From NCBI GenBank assembly GCA_036365455.1, contig JAWQUS010000032.1:16128001-16192000 (forward strand): a stretch of DNA of 64,000 nucleotides, written 5' to 3'. Below, in pieces: positions 45,277-55,489 of the stretch. The notes below the pieces were generated by a model. That model saw nothing but the letters and a program-made list of their open reading frames with translations. It ran no database searches and was not told the origin of the DNA. Positions within the stretch are counted from its first letter, which is position 1; the number at the start of each line of letters is the position of its first letter. The position numbers were made by a program, and so were the translations under genes. The DNA is from Macrosoma leucophasiata. Its lineage: Eukaryota; Arthropoda; Insecta; Lepidoptera; Hedylidae.

Positions 45277-45564
45277 TCAAGCAGACACTCTCCGTGCAAC
45301 CAAGGAGAGTGTCTTATCTAGTACTACCAGTACAAGGTCAATGATGTGGAAAATAAAATTATAGACAAACAACGCAGCGAACTTGATTAAAATTAAATAT
45401 GTATGTATGTACACAGTTTAATTACATTCTGTGAACCAGCGGTAATTAGACGTAGTTAACTTACGTATTTCAGGGTGGTAAGTATGCTTTTCCACCGGAG
45501 ATATTTTTATTTATATCTATGTACATATATTTATTTATATTTACTATGCTACATTGCTATGCCG

Positions 45565-45770
45565 TCTTATCTTGCCGTTTGTAAAAGAGAGGGGAACATT
45601 CTGTTGATACCTATTTTTATTATTAAGTTTTTTTTTATTTTGTTTACTTTGACATATTAACCAACGTATCAGTTGTTATTCGCTTTAATTTTATATTTGT
45701 AATTTGACCTATCACAAGCAAATTCTATTATTTCCAAGTGAATAAATAAATTTTTGAGTTTGAGTTGATG
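45565..45770 (+). repeat. repeat G (LINE 3'-end-like)
   Basis: GAACATTCTGTTGATACC, ATTTGACCTATCACAAGCAA and TTCTATTATTTCCAAGTG, ending AATAAATAAATTTTTGAG. Other copies are at 57695 and, reversed, 28095. Confidence 0.75.
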
Positions 45771-45883
45771 GATTCGTTTGATATCCAATACTTAGCTCAA
45801 AGTAAAGTCGTAGTGCGGTCTGTGAATCTCACCCTAAGTCTGCTATAGTGCATAGAATTTATAAACGTAGCTTCACGCCTGTT

Positions 45884-45957
45884 ACTGGTGGTAGAGTTCC
45901 AGTGTAAGAGCTCGAGGGCTTAGGCACCACCGCATTACTTAATCTATCTACAGCCAA
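45884..45957 (+). repeat. SINE-A head fragment
   Basis: TACTGGTGGTAGAGTTCCAG to AATCTATCTACAGCC. Preceded by a short SINE-B scrap, GTAGCTTCACGCCTGT. Confidence 0.8.
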
Positions 45958-46011
45958 ACACACAATTGTCATATTTTATAGCAGCTCAAGAGGTTAAAAT
46001 CGTCATCCTAT

Positions 46012-46272
46012 TTTTTTTTATGTAATAGAAGTGGCAAACTTGCTTGCAGTTCACAATAATGTTTAGTGATGACTGCAGCCTATAGACTTACACAAAGACC
46101 ACGGTCAAAATGCAAATGCGTTACCACTCCTGAGGCCTAAGGTGTTATGCCTCTGTGCCGGAAATAACAGGGCCTTACATTACCACCTGACCGGAACACG
46201 ATAGTGCTGAACACTACGGTTTAGCAGCAAGTATAATAGGTAATGCGGTGGTGCCTACGCCCGCAAGCTTTT
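46012..46272 (-). repeat. SINE-A, nearly full length
   Basis: ATGTAATAGAAGTGGCAAAC to CCTACGCCCGCAAGC. Lacks the last head bases. Confidence 0.92.
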
Positions 46273-46279
46273 ACAGTAA

Positions 46280-46425
46280 CCCCCTTATTCATAAACGTAC
46301 ATTAGATACGTTGTAGCTATAGAATGCTTTGTCTTTGTCAGTTGCATTGTCAAATGTGCAGGATAGAAAAAGACGAAGGAGAGATTAGCAACACTTAAGC
46401 TAAAATACGTTTATGAATAAGGGGG
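46280..46425. mobile_element. MITE 'CCCCCTTATTCATAAACG', copy 4
   Basis: 146 bp with perfect 20-bp inverted ends. Left flank TAA, right flank TTAA. Confidence 0.92.
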
Positions 46426-46487
46426 TTAATCTTCAGCAATTAAAAAAAAAGCAAGGTATAGCAATTGCCACATTGTTCAAAAGTTTT

Positions 46488-46582
46488 TGTTAGTTTCGCT
46501 AAAACTATGAGTAAGTACCTCTAAGCGAATATTTTTATCTTTACTTTGAAGCGATACTAAGTTCGCCGGGTCAACTAGTAAA
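46488..46582 (+). mobile_element. short Helitron-like remnant
   Basis: TTTGTTAGTTTCGCTAAAAC near the start and GTTCGCCGGGTCAACTAG then T at the end, a collapsed relative of 50255-50506. Confidence 0.5.
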
Positions 46583-46893
46583 ATAATAAATATGTATTTG
46601 AATAAAGATACGTATCTACATCGTACGTACATAGATACACAGAAGCAAATTAAGCAATATGACTTTTGGAACAGCTCAGATACACTAGACTTGACTAGGC
46701 ACAAAAAAGGGTTGAGGAATAAGGAAGATAATTTTAAAATTAACAAAAAAACATACAATAAAGATAAATATACTGCAAAGTTTACAGACCGTATCAAAAC
46801 TAAAGACATATAGCTAACAGAGTGGTTAATTTGGAAGTTTACAATTTTGTTATCGCCATTTTATTTTAGTGGTAATGCATTTGCATTTTGACC

Positions 46894-47075
46894 CATAGAG
46901 CCACACCGGAGAGGAGTAGCCATATGCAGGCTTTCCCCTCTGTCAAAGTACAAGTCCAAATGGGCCTATACCTGTCGCCTAGATGTTTAAATGTGTGCGT
47001 GAAATTGTTAATGTATTTTGTTAAAGACAAGGTGTGAGTTTCGTAATAATAGATGATTATATACATATATTTAGC
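46894..47075 (+). mobile_element. hAT-type MITE 'CATAGAGCAAC', first half
   Basis: CATAGAGCCACACCGG, CTTTCCCCTCTGTCAAAGTA and AGACAAGGTGTGAGTTTCG. The second half is absent. The same half recurs inverted at 50058-50185. Confidence 0.8.
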
Positions 47076-47524
47076 TTGTTTGACATGTATATTAGGGTGG
47101 AGTGATAATGTATGAAAAAAAAAAAATTTCTTTTTTTTAAATGGCATAGCGATATAAAGTTGCCTTTCAACCAGTAAATGCCACTTATGAAATATTATTT
47201 ACTTGTCATGATATCTTGAGGTGCCCCAACACAATTGAAAATTAGAAATATATACCAATTTTTCACTAAATGATCTGTTACCTTAAACATCTTTAACGAT
47301 GTTTGATGATGGTAGTTTTTAAAATTTCGGGTCGATTATTATACTAAATACAAAGAATTAACTCAGAAATCCGTTAATTAAAAGGCTATTTAGTTATTTT
47401 TTAAAATATTTTATTGAAAAAATAAGACAAAAGTACACATTTTGACAGTCAGTCATTCAGTCAGTTTGAAATTATTCAAAAACACATGACTTAATTAAAT
47501 ATTTAATGTTTTTTTGTCTCAAAA

Positions 47525-48540
47525 GTAGGCATTTGCTGACGATATTCTTGCCCTAATGAAACCGTTCCGTTTATTTTGAACACAAACTGCATTTGAAGCT
47601 TTTGTCACCAATTATAAGTAGCGCTCTACGCCTTGGGTATAGCACGGAAAATCTTTAACGTTCTGACGATCTCTTTTAAGGCTTGATCTGATAAATTGGA
47701 AGTCAGAGGTGGCTCAGTTATCTTATAGTCTGACCATGTGATTAAGTCAATATAATCTTCAGCATCGAAATTCAAAGCAGGCACTTTAAACTGTCGAAGT
47801 CCTGGAGCATTCTCATCTCTTGCCTTTATAATTCGTTGATTACTAGTTCTCGTATGATTTCTTTGTCATCTAAATCTATCTGCAAGTATAGCAATAAGAA
47901 TATTTTCGGGGTGGTCAAAATACCCATTTCATTGGATCACTGTAACAACGACTTCCTTCAAATGCGAGTTTAAGTAGCGAGTCAGACGGATTGTTCGGCA
48001 CAGATGCTTAGCTCCGTTCATACATGTCATGAGGGATCACAATTTATTGTGAAAGTGTTCTTTGATCAATAAATAATAGAAATATTTCTTCTTTGGGTAG
48101 ACAACTGTCTTTAGGACAAGTACAATTTGAGATAAGTTTGCATTTGCAACTGCAAACATCAAATAACCTATGGGACTCAGTTATAAATGTATTTATCTTC
48201 TCTTGATATTTTTGTCTGTTTTAACGGCCTCGATAAGATTTCAATAAGCTTCTGTATTTCCCATGGTAGGATCCAATGTCTCTTATGTCTGTCAGCTGGC
48301 AGCGATGCTTTTCGCAAAATGTATAAAACTTCCTAAGACAAACTTTCATATATGTCTTGAATTATCAGCTCTTTTGCAGTTTTGTCAAGCTTTAATTAAT
48401 GTTTAATTAATACATTTTTCATAACATCATTATAAGTTGGTAATTGAGATACAGGTAACTTTTCGGGGAAGCCAAACTCCGGTCAGTACGTCGTTTGTCG
48501 TGTTTTGACTTGCGACACTTGAATGTAAAAATGAACAATA
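47525..48540 (-). pseudogene. decayed transposase of the TIR element
   Basis: On the minus strand a degenerate reading has DYIDLITWSDYKITEPPLT then, with a frame change and a stop, TQGVER and LVTKASNAVCVQNKRNGFIR near 47540-47660. The TQ-x-VER...LVT-x-AS pattern is one I associate with C-termini of transposase-like proteins of insects. I cannot name the superfamily with certainty. Several stops and frameshifts, so non-functional. Upstream parts are too degraded to read. Confidence 0.6.
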
Positions 48541-48610
48541 ATAGGTATAAATTTCTAATTTAAAGTATTTTATTTAGTTTATTTTTAAAGAAAAATGGAA
48601 AGAAAAATTT

Positions 48611-48685
48611 GACTTCAGGCGAGGCTCGAACTCGCGACCTACTGGGAATCTAGTCCAGCCGCTCTTCCAATTGAGCTACTGAAGT
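48611..48685 (-). ncRNA. tRNA-like sequence, array copy 1
   Basis: As at 27755, but the acceptor begins ACTTCAG, giving a fully paired stem with CTGAAGT. Nine-base anticodon-region loop. Followed by TTTTT. Confidence 0.6.
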
Positions 48686-48917
48686 CCTGCCCGATTTGTC
48701 AAATCTTTCCTTCACATCTATTGCATTGCTTTATGGTAGCAGTAGCGCCATCTATTACCAACTATGCTAGTTAGGCAACCGATATAATAGACTTTTCAGT
48801 TTATTGAATATCGTAAGGAAGTCGCTTTTACCCTTAATAATTGTTTGATATTATTTCGCATTAACACATGCTTGTGAAATATATTTTATTTTTAAAGAAA
48901 AATGGAAAGAAAAATTT

Positions 48918-48992
48918 GACTTCAGGCGAGGCTCGAACTCGCGACCTACTGGGAATCTAGTCCAGCCGCTCTTCCAATTGAGCTACTGAAGC
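48918..48992 (-). ncRNA. tRNA-like sequence, array copy 2
   Basis: Same 75-nt cloverleaf as the 27755 copy with GCTTCAG acceptor. TTTTT downstream. Confidence 0.6.
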
Positions 48993-49224
48993 CCTGCCTG
49001 AATTGTCAAATCTTTCCTTCACATCTATTGCATTGCTTTATGGTAGCAGTAGCGCCATCTATTACCAACTATGCTAGTTAGGCAACCGATATAATAGACT
49101 TTTCAGTTTATTAAATATCGTAAGGAAGTCGCTTTTACCCTTAATAATTGTTTGATATTATTTCGCATTAACACATGCTTGTGAAATATATTTTATTTTT
49201 AAAGAAAAATGGAAAGAAAAATTT

Positions 49225-49299
49225 GACTTCAGGCGAGGCTCGAACTCGCGACCTACTGGGAATCTAGTCCAGCCGCTCTTCCAATTGAGCTACTGAAGC
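49225..49299 (-). ncRNA. tRNA-like sequence, array copy 3
   Basis: Same 75-nt sequence as copy 2. TTTTT downstream. Confidence 0.6.
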
Positions 49300-50057
49300 C
49301 CTGCCTGAATTGTCAAATCTTTCCTTCACATCTATTGCATTGCTTTATGGTAGCAGTAGCGCCATCTATTACCAACTATGCTAGTTAGGCAACCGATATA
49401 ATAGACTTTTCAGTTTATTGAATATCGTAAGGAAGTCGCTTTTACCCTTAATAATTGTTTGATATTATTTCGCATTAACACATGCTTGTGAAATATATTT
49501 TATTTATTTTATTTAGGTCTAGATTGAATTAACTGTGAACAGGAAATTGAATATACTACTTACATGAGTCTTATATCTTTATTTCAACCTTTAAAATCAA
49601 GGCGTCTTCAAGCGAACTATTATTTCGAACAACGTTTGACGAGAGTAGTGAAATCACCTCCCCCCTCGCTCCACCCTTCCCCCCTCTTCGCTCACGTTTT
49701 AAGGTCAATATTTTTCTATCATACACAAATAGAATCACACCCAGAATCTGATTTAGCATTGAGTATATATTTTTTATTTTGACATCAAATTTTGTTAATT
49801 TCTCTGAAATTCAAGATACTGGGGGCACCTCAAAATATTATTATGAGCAAACCAAATTTTGTGTGTATGTTTGTGAGCTCTAAGAGCATCTTTTTACAGC
49901 TATTCCAAAACGATTATGAAAAAATAGTTTTTCGCTCCACCCTAATGTATATCTATTGTTATTAACTTTAATTTATTTTGTTTGTTTCTGACGTGTCATA
50001 AGAGGTGCCAGTCACTCTAAATGAATAAATGAATTTCCGATTCTGATAAACAATTAA

Positions 50058-50185
50058 ACGCACACATTTAAACATCTAGGCGACAGGCATAGGCACACTT
50101 GTGCTCGTACTTTCACAGAGGGGAAAGCCGGCATATGGCTACTCCCCTCCGGTCCGCCGTGGCTGGTGGCCCGTGTTGCTCTATG
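50058..50185 (-). mobile_element. hAT-type MITE 'CATAGAGCAAC', first half inverted
   Basis: ACATTTAAACATCTAGGCGA to GTGGCCCGTGTTGCTCTATG. Forms an inverted pair with 46894-47030 around the TIR transposon. Confidence 0.82.
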
Positions 50186-50254
50186 AGATCAACAAATTAA
50201 GCATTACTTTTTTTTTAAATAATTAGGTGGTAACATTTATTCTTATTTATTATA

Positions 50255-50506
50255 TCTATATAATATATAAAAATCAATTGCTATTCGTTAGTCTCGCTAA
50301 AACTAGAAAACGGCGATTTGGTTAATTTTGGTTTTGAACGATTTTTGGAAGTCCAGGGAAGGTTTAAAAGGTAAGAAAATATGAAGAAATTGAAAGGAAA
50401 TAGTAAAAACCACAATTTCATTTTCCCATACAAATAGTCCGTATCTATCAAACCTTTGACACATTATTTCATTCTGAGGCAATACGAAGTTTGCCGGGTC
50501 AGCTAG
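50255..50506 (+). mobile_element. non-autonomous Helitron, 252 bp
   Basis: Begins TCTATATAATATATAAAAAT after an A and ends GCCGGGTCAGCTAG before a T, as rolling-circle insertion between A and T requires. Near the start it has TTCGTTAGTCTCGCTAAAAC. No Rep/helicase. Confidence 0.85.
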
Positions 50507-50795
50507 TAATTAATATTTATTTCTGCCTAACCCTTCGAAGAATACAGGCGTAACGTCACGTCTTTTATGCTTTTCGTAACGTTTCTAAACAGCATCAGCA
50601 CTCCATCTATAGCTGTGTGAGAATTAGTTTTAGATGCCGATCTAGGCCCTTGGTTATGACCTTAAAACGTGTGAATGGAATTATGAAACATGACGTTATT
50701 TCGTAAATATCTCGAATCGAGTTGTATTGCACCATACATTTATGCATACACTTAAGGTACATAATTAAATACTTACAATATTCATATTATGTTTA

Positions 50796-50892
50796 ACGTA
50801 ACTTCACGCCTGTAATCCCCGAAGGAGTAGGCAGAGGTATGTGCATGCATTCAAGCAAACATGCAAAATTCGACGGTTACGTTTTGGCCCAG
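50796..50892 (-). repeat. SINE-B 3' fragment
   Basis: ACGTAACTTCACGCCTGTAA, then GTAGGCAGAGGTATGTGCAT, ending GGTTACGTTTTGGCCC. The tRNA head is missing. Confidence 0.88.
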
Positions 50893-51360
50893 CAAGAGTC
50901 AATTGAAGACGACTCTTGATGAAATTTCAATCACTTTGCAGTACATTGCTGTTTTCCTAAAATTATCGTAATAATCAAGTTACGGCAAATCAGCAATTTA
51001 CTGCAAAGTGGTTATCGAAATGATGTCGACTGAGATACATAATACGTCTTCTGAGGCCGTATTCTCGAAGTTAGTTCCCATCAATTCAATGAGCTAGGAG
51101 ATGTGCCGATTATATCTTTTGCCGACTAGCCTATTAGTCGGTTTTAAAGGAGCCAACTAATCGGCTAAACCGATCACTGTTTCGAGGAATCCCGTCACTC
51201 TTCCTCCCGCCGCCTGTGAATGTTCTGGAACCCGTTTTGTTCTTCGCGCTTCGTATTATTTCCTGATTTTGGATATTATATTGAAAGGGGCCGGTCATAA
51301 ATTACGTCACGTTCAGGAGTATTCTTGAAACACTAAATATTGTTATGTAGGTAAATTCAG
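50893..51360. other. intron, no gene
   Basis: Non-coding. Short GCCGATTA/TAATCGG-type pairs near 51100-51170 may belong to an old TIR element. Confidence 0.4.
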
Positions 51361-51365
51361 AGTTA

Positions 51366-52270
51366 AGGTGCAATTCCGCGGCTCGCGATCGATCGCGGCC
51401 GCGCGCGACTATAGATGCAGTATGAAAATGTATGGAACCGCTTCCGAGGTTCGCGACACATCGGCCGCGCGCAGCCTTGTTAGGTTAGGATCCCACTGCA
51501 GAATAATTTCGTTCATCCAGATATGCTGCAAATCTATTTTTACGCATATTTATAATCTAGAGAATATATATCCACTAGGTTGCCTATAAAAAAGGCCGCA
51601 AGTATTTTTTATATTTTTTTTTGTTTTTTCAATTAAATGTTGTCCACCTCACGGCAATATGTATGAAGACTGAAAAATCACGTCCGCCGTTGCGCACTTG
51701 GCCGCCCCTACGTATTGATATGGTGTACATGTATTATTTACATATCAAATTAAAACTATTTTTTTTCTCATTATTTTGGTATACGGGAGCCAAATTAAAT
51801 CGGCAGCAAATGAGCGTTGCTGGCTGTTAAAGATAAAATAATTTAATTAAAAATACCAATTTTTGACTTGCGACCAAATTTTGATAGGCAACCTAGTAAT
51901 ATATTCTCTAGATTATAAAGTTACGTAAAAATTAGGTTTGCAGCATATCTGGGTGAACAAAATGATTCTGCAGTGGGATCTTAACCTATGTTTTGAAAAT
52001 TTCGTAATTTAGTCGGTGTTGTCTGTCAAAATGTCAAACATATTACATGTGCTGTGTAACTAGCCAGTGGTAAAATGGTTTCAAGATAGAGGTTCGTTAT
52101 GTTTACACCATGAAATCCATGACGTTTCTGACGTCATCGGCCGCGCGCGGCTCACGACCGTCGCATCGTAGGCCGCGCGCGTCTGTCGCGAGCCGCGGAA
52201 TCGGTTCCATACATCTTCATACTGCATCTATAGTCGGCCGCGATCGATCGCGACCCGCGGAATTGCACCT
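51366..52270. mobile_element. 905-bp TIR element with TTA duplication
   Basis: Ends AAGGTGCAATTCCGCGG and CCGCGGAATTGCACCTT-like, with inversion continuing for over 100 bp through ATCGATCGCGGCCG and CTATAGATGCAGTATGAA. TTA at 51363-51365 and 52271-52273. GC-rich termini. A Harbinger-like 3-bp target. No transposase. Confidence 0.9.
51484..51990. mobile_element. nested foldback element 'GGATCCCACTGCAGAAT'
   Basis: About 100-bp inverted arms: GGATCCCACTGCAGAATAAT, CATCCAGATATGCTGCAAA, ACTAGGTTGCCTAT, mirrored by GATAGGCAACCTAGTA and ATTCTGCAGTGGGATC. It lies inside 51366-52270. A second copy is at 57258-57985. Confidence 0.88.
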
Positions 52271-52286
52271 TTAATCGATAAATTGA

Positions 52287-52455
52287 TAAATGCTCCGATG
52301 CTCGGGCATATAGAAAGAATTTCGAATGAGCGAATGACTAAACAGATATACAATGCGAATGTGGATGGTTGCAAAGGCCCAGGAAGACCAAGACTGACCT
52401 ACCGTGACCAAATAGGTCGAGTGCTGAACCGAACCTCGGCATAGGGCGGTTGCGA
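52287..52455 (+). pseudogene. RTE-type LINE C-terminal fragment
   Basis: Over 90% similar to 62908-63046: CGGGCATATAGAAAGAAT, GCGAATGTGGATGGTTGC and AGGAAGACCAAGACTGACC. It breaks off after GTCGAGTGCTGAAC. Confidence 0.88.
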
Positions 52456-52606
52456 AGGACACATAAGACACATGTGATGTGACCCTCAGCAACGCCCTGA
52501 GCGAGGGTGGGACCCACAGGAGTCTCGGTGTTTTAATGGGATGGTATTTCATACCCATCCGTTCTAACCATTCGGTAATCAAGCTGATTGCATGCAAATT
52601 CCTTAC

Positions 52607-52731
52607 CTACTGTCATGAAGAGAAGCTTGCAGCCAGGCTCGAATTGGTACTTGGAGGGTTCGGTGTAGTGTAGCCGGTGGTAGATGAGGTCGTACCCGTC
52701 GCACGACTTCTCTGGCAGGTACGAGAACTCT
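52607..52731 (-). CDS. CRAL-TRIO protein, fourth-from-last exon
   Basis: 125-nt exon: acceptor ATAATTTCCAG, donor GTAAGGAA. One base completes an arginine codon if joined to 61470. Then 41 codons and one base follow, completing aspartate with the exon at 27660. The translation EFSYLPEKSCDGYDLIYHRL, then PSKYQF and KLLFMTV, fits the start of the CRAL-TRIO ligand domain (family DG-x-x-V/I-x-x-x-R-L, then a FM strand). Phase agreement with the next exon over a 24.9-kb intron supports the model. Confidence 0.92.
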
Positions 52732-52924
52732 CTGGAAATTATACGCCATTTAGTCGACTGCTAAATACGGTCTAATCCTAGCCTCTTTAGGGTTACCCTA
52801 GCCGATTAGGGCGTTGCTTGAGAGGGTGATATATTGTGCAATAGTTACCCTAGTTATTGGTTGATGATAAACGGAGCAACGACTCGCGCGTCATGCTATG
52901 GGCGAACTAAGCTGCCTTATGCTG

Positions 52925-53092
52925 GGTGCGAGCGTCAGCGACTTTGATCAATGACGACTCCCTGGCGAAGTGAAAAGTGAATATTAGCAGCGATTTATTG
53001 TCGCTGCTAATCAAAGCGCTAGCTGACAGCGACTTCGGAGCTCTGTAGACGTGGTCCGATAGCTGCCGTCAATCAAAGTCGCTTTGTGTGGG
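52925..53092. repeat. foldback with inner hairpin
   Basis: AGCGACTTTGATCAATGACG near the left is mirrored by CGTCAATCAAAGTCGCT on the right. In the middle, ATTAGCAGCGA and TCGCTGCTAAT form a 13-bp hairpin. MITE-like. Confidence 0.75.
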
Positions 53093-53164
53093 TGGGGCAG
53101 TACATATAGCTTCTTTCTTAATATACATAACGATGTTTGTCCGCGATGGAATCCTAAACTACTT

Positions 53165-53628
53165 CATCATCATCATTTCAGCCGAAAGACGTTCAATGCT
53201 GGACAAAGGCCTACCCGACAGAATGCCACAACGAACGGTCCTGGGCCACCCTCATCCAACTATTGCCCGCGACCTTCACCAGGTCGTCAGTCCATCTCGT
53301 GGAGGGCCTGCCTACGCTTCGTCCGGTACGCGGTCGCCACTTCAGAACTCTTCTGCCTCAACGGCCGTCAGTTCTGCGAGCTATGTGCTCTGCCCACTGC
53401 CACTTGAATTTCGCTGTTCGGTGGACTATGTCGATTACTTTGGTTCTCATGCGGATCTCCTAATCTCGCATAGAAACTCCGAGCATAGCCCTCTCCATTG
53501 CTCTCTGAGTGACCTTGAGCCTTGTTATGAGGCCCATAGTGAGCATCCACGTTTCGGTTCCGTATGTCATCACTGGCAACACACACTGGTCAAAGAACTT
53601 CCTCTTCAGACATTGCGGTAAACTAACT
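53165..53628 (-). pseudogene. RTE-clade LINE C-terminal remnant
   Basis: Minus-strand reading LPQCLKRKFFDQCVLPVMTY, TETWMLTMGL, RAMERAMLGVSMRD, stop, then KFKWQWAEHIARRTDG, stop, RRSVGRPSTRWTDDLVKVAG and a short ATGATG tail. This matches the C-terminus of the RTE copy at 39878-41042 with about three stops. Dead. Confidence 0.88.
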
Positions 53629-54108
53629 TAATCGATTTTAATTAAACTTTGCACACTGTATGCAGTTTGATCCAACTTGAAAGATAGGATAGCTTAAATC
53701 TCAATTTATTGTTGCAATATTATGTAAGTACCTAAATTGCAACCATGCAAAGCAGGTGCGGGTCCCTAGTGACAGATAAAAATATGTCTGTGTATTTCGT
53801 ATTGTAATTGAGATTAATTTTTCAGCAGAGAGATGTCAGATTATAGCATAGGCCACTTTATGATTATGCAAGTAAAAGCTATATTCGATTGTAGACTTTT
53901 ATTCGATAGTACCGACTTTGAGACCAATATTCGATCAACGCAATGACGTACCATGTCCATTCTATAATGCAAAGACACGAAACAATGATATATTAAGCAA
54001 TATGTGATTGGATGAAAGTGATTATCAAGTCGATAACATTGATAGGCTGTTACATAAAAGATATATTAATCTTTGTCGCTATTTAATGGGTGCTGTAAAT
54101 GTTAAGTT
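53629..54108. other. intron, no gene
   Basis: Non-coding. No named repeat. Confidence 0.4.
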
Positions 54109-54362
54109 TTTTTTTATGCAATGGACGTGGCAAGCAAGCATGCAGTTCACATTGATGTTAAGTGATGATTGCAGCCTATAGACACCCACACAAAGACTAA
54201 GGTCAAAATGCAGATGCGTTACCACTCCTGAGACCTAAGGTGTTATGCCTCTGTGCCGGAAATTACAGCGCCGTACATTACCACCTGACTGGAACACGAT
54301 AGTGCTGAACACTACCATTAAGCGCCAAGCGAGCTCCGTCACTGGAGCTCTACCACCAGTAA
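54109..54362 (-). repeat. SINE-A, nearly full length
   Basis: ATGCAATGGACGTGGCAAGC to GGAGCTCTACCACCAGTAAA, with an internal deletion (AGCGCCAAGCGAGC). Confidence 0.93.
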
Positions 54363-54752
54363 AAACCACCAGTACACTTTACATTATTACTCCTAGGAAT
54401 TACATCACATACCAGATGTGACATCACACATTATTTGGGGTGTTAGGTGTCCATACCTAATTTAAACACAATTTTTACAATTTATAGTTGCGAGATTATC
54501 GCCTTTAGACAAATAACGACTGGAGTGTATATTCAGTGGTTAAACTTCGCTTATTCGTAAAACTACGAACTTTAATGAACAAAGTGGGCAACGCTTATAA
54601 TTCAAGATTCTCAAATGAGAACAGTTGTGAGCTGCAAGAGCTGTTGAACGTTTTGGTAGGATGCCAACTTAGTCCAGATCCTAATTTATTATATTTGTCT
54701 CTCGTAGCGCGAGGTATACAAACCTTAGCATTGTTTATATGATATCATGGTC

Positions 54753-54905
54753 TAAGGTGGTAATCGACAAATTATATGATAAGTGAATACTGAAACCTTT
54801 AAACATCTACACAAAAACCAGATGTCAAAATGCAGTTGTCAACCCTGGGACCTAAACAGTTTTGCCTCAATAACAGTTATTACGAAGCTATAATTTATCC
54901 GAGGT
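54753..54905 (-). repeat. old SINE-A copy
   Basis: AAGGTGGTAATCGACAAATT, CTACACAAAAACCAGATGTC and TTATTACGAAGCTATAAT. Highly diverged. Confidence 0.5.
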
Positions 54906-54935
54906 GTATAAACCCTAAGCGCCTAAAACCCTGAA

Positions 54936-55292
54936 ACGCGCATGGCCCCGCGGTTGGTGTAGATCGTAAGCGATCTACTCGGTTAAGTGATACGGGCGCG
55001 GTCGGGTGTGTGATGGGTGACCGCTAATGGCAAATTAAATAGCGCCTTTCCATGCGTCGGAGGGCACGTTAAGCCATCGGTTCTGGTTGCTATCGATAGA
55101 TAGCAGTCGTTAAACCTTGATGGAGGCCTTATGAGCGATTTGAAAACATAAGACAACGGGTTGGCCACTAACAAGTATCTCCACCAACCCGCATTGGAGC
55201 AGCATGGTGGAGTAAGCTCCAGTCCTCCCCCCAAAAAGGAGAGAGACTCGTGCCCAGCAGTGGGACGTATAATGGGTTGCCATTACTATATA
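54936..55292 (+). repeat. SINE-C, most complete copy
   Basis: Head GGTTAAGTGATACGGGCGCG then GTCGGGTGTGTGATGGGTGA and CCGC, aligning in order with the distal half of 5S rRNA (TTAAG...GCGGGCGG...GATGGG-x-GACCGC). Body GATAGCAGTCGTTAAACCTT. Tail GTGCCCAGCAGTGGGACGTA. Confidence 0.78.
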
Positions 55293-55489
55293 AATCCTGT
55301 CCTTTGTTTTTTTTACTTTTGTGACACAGGCTTGAATCTGGCACACAGGCTTACAGTTCGTATTGATGCTTAGTGAACACTCCATTCTTTTGAATACTGC
55401 ACACACTTGCCACTTCTGTGACTAAAGATCTGTCCAAACAACAGGCGTGGCGTGGCGGGACGGGACGAAGTGATCTTTAACAGTTATAA

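Larger units (their letters stand above)
48579..49505 (-). repeat. three-copy tandem array, 307-bp unit
   Basis: GACTTCAGGCGAGGCTCGAA starts at 48611, 48918 and 49225, a period of exactly 307. Copies are nearly identical. Each unit carries a tRNA-like core and the flank CGCATTAACACATGCTTGTG. Confidence 0.96.
47093..49944. mobile_element. 2.85-kb TIR transposon with exact 8-bp TSD
   Basis: Ends TAGGGTGGAGTGA and TCGCTCCACCCTA are inverted. ATGTATAT flanks both sides (47085-47092 and 49945-49952), so the whole unit moved as one element. An 8-bp duplication and the TAGGG ends suggest hAT-like, though P-like elements also make 8 bp. It holds a decayed transposase and a 307-bp tandem array. Confidence 0.9.

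Noticed and set aside
53084..53621. Plus-strand frames of 107 and 177 codons
   Set aside because: They are antisense shadows of the decayed RTE polymerase on the minus strand.
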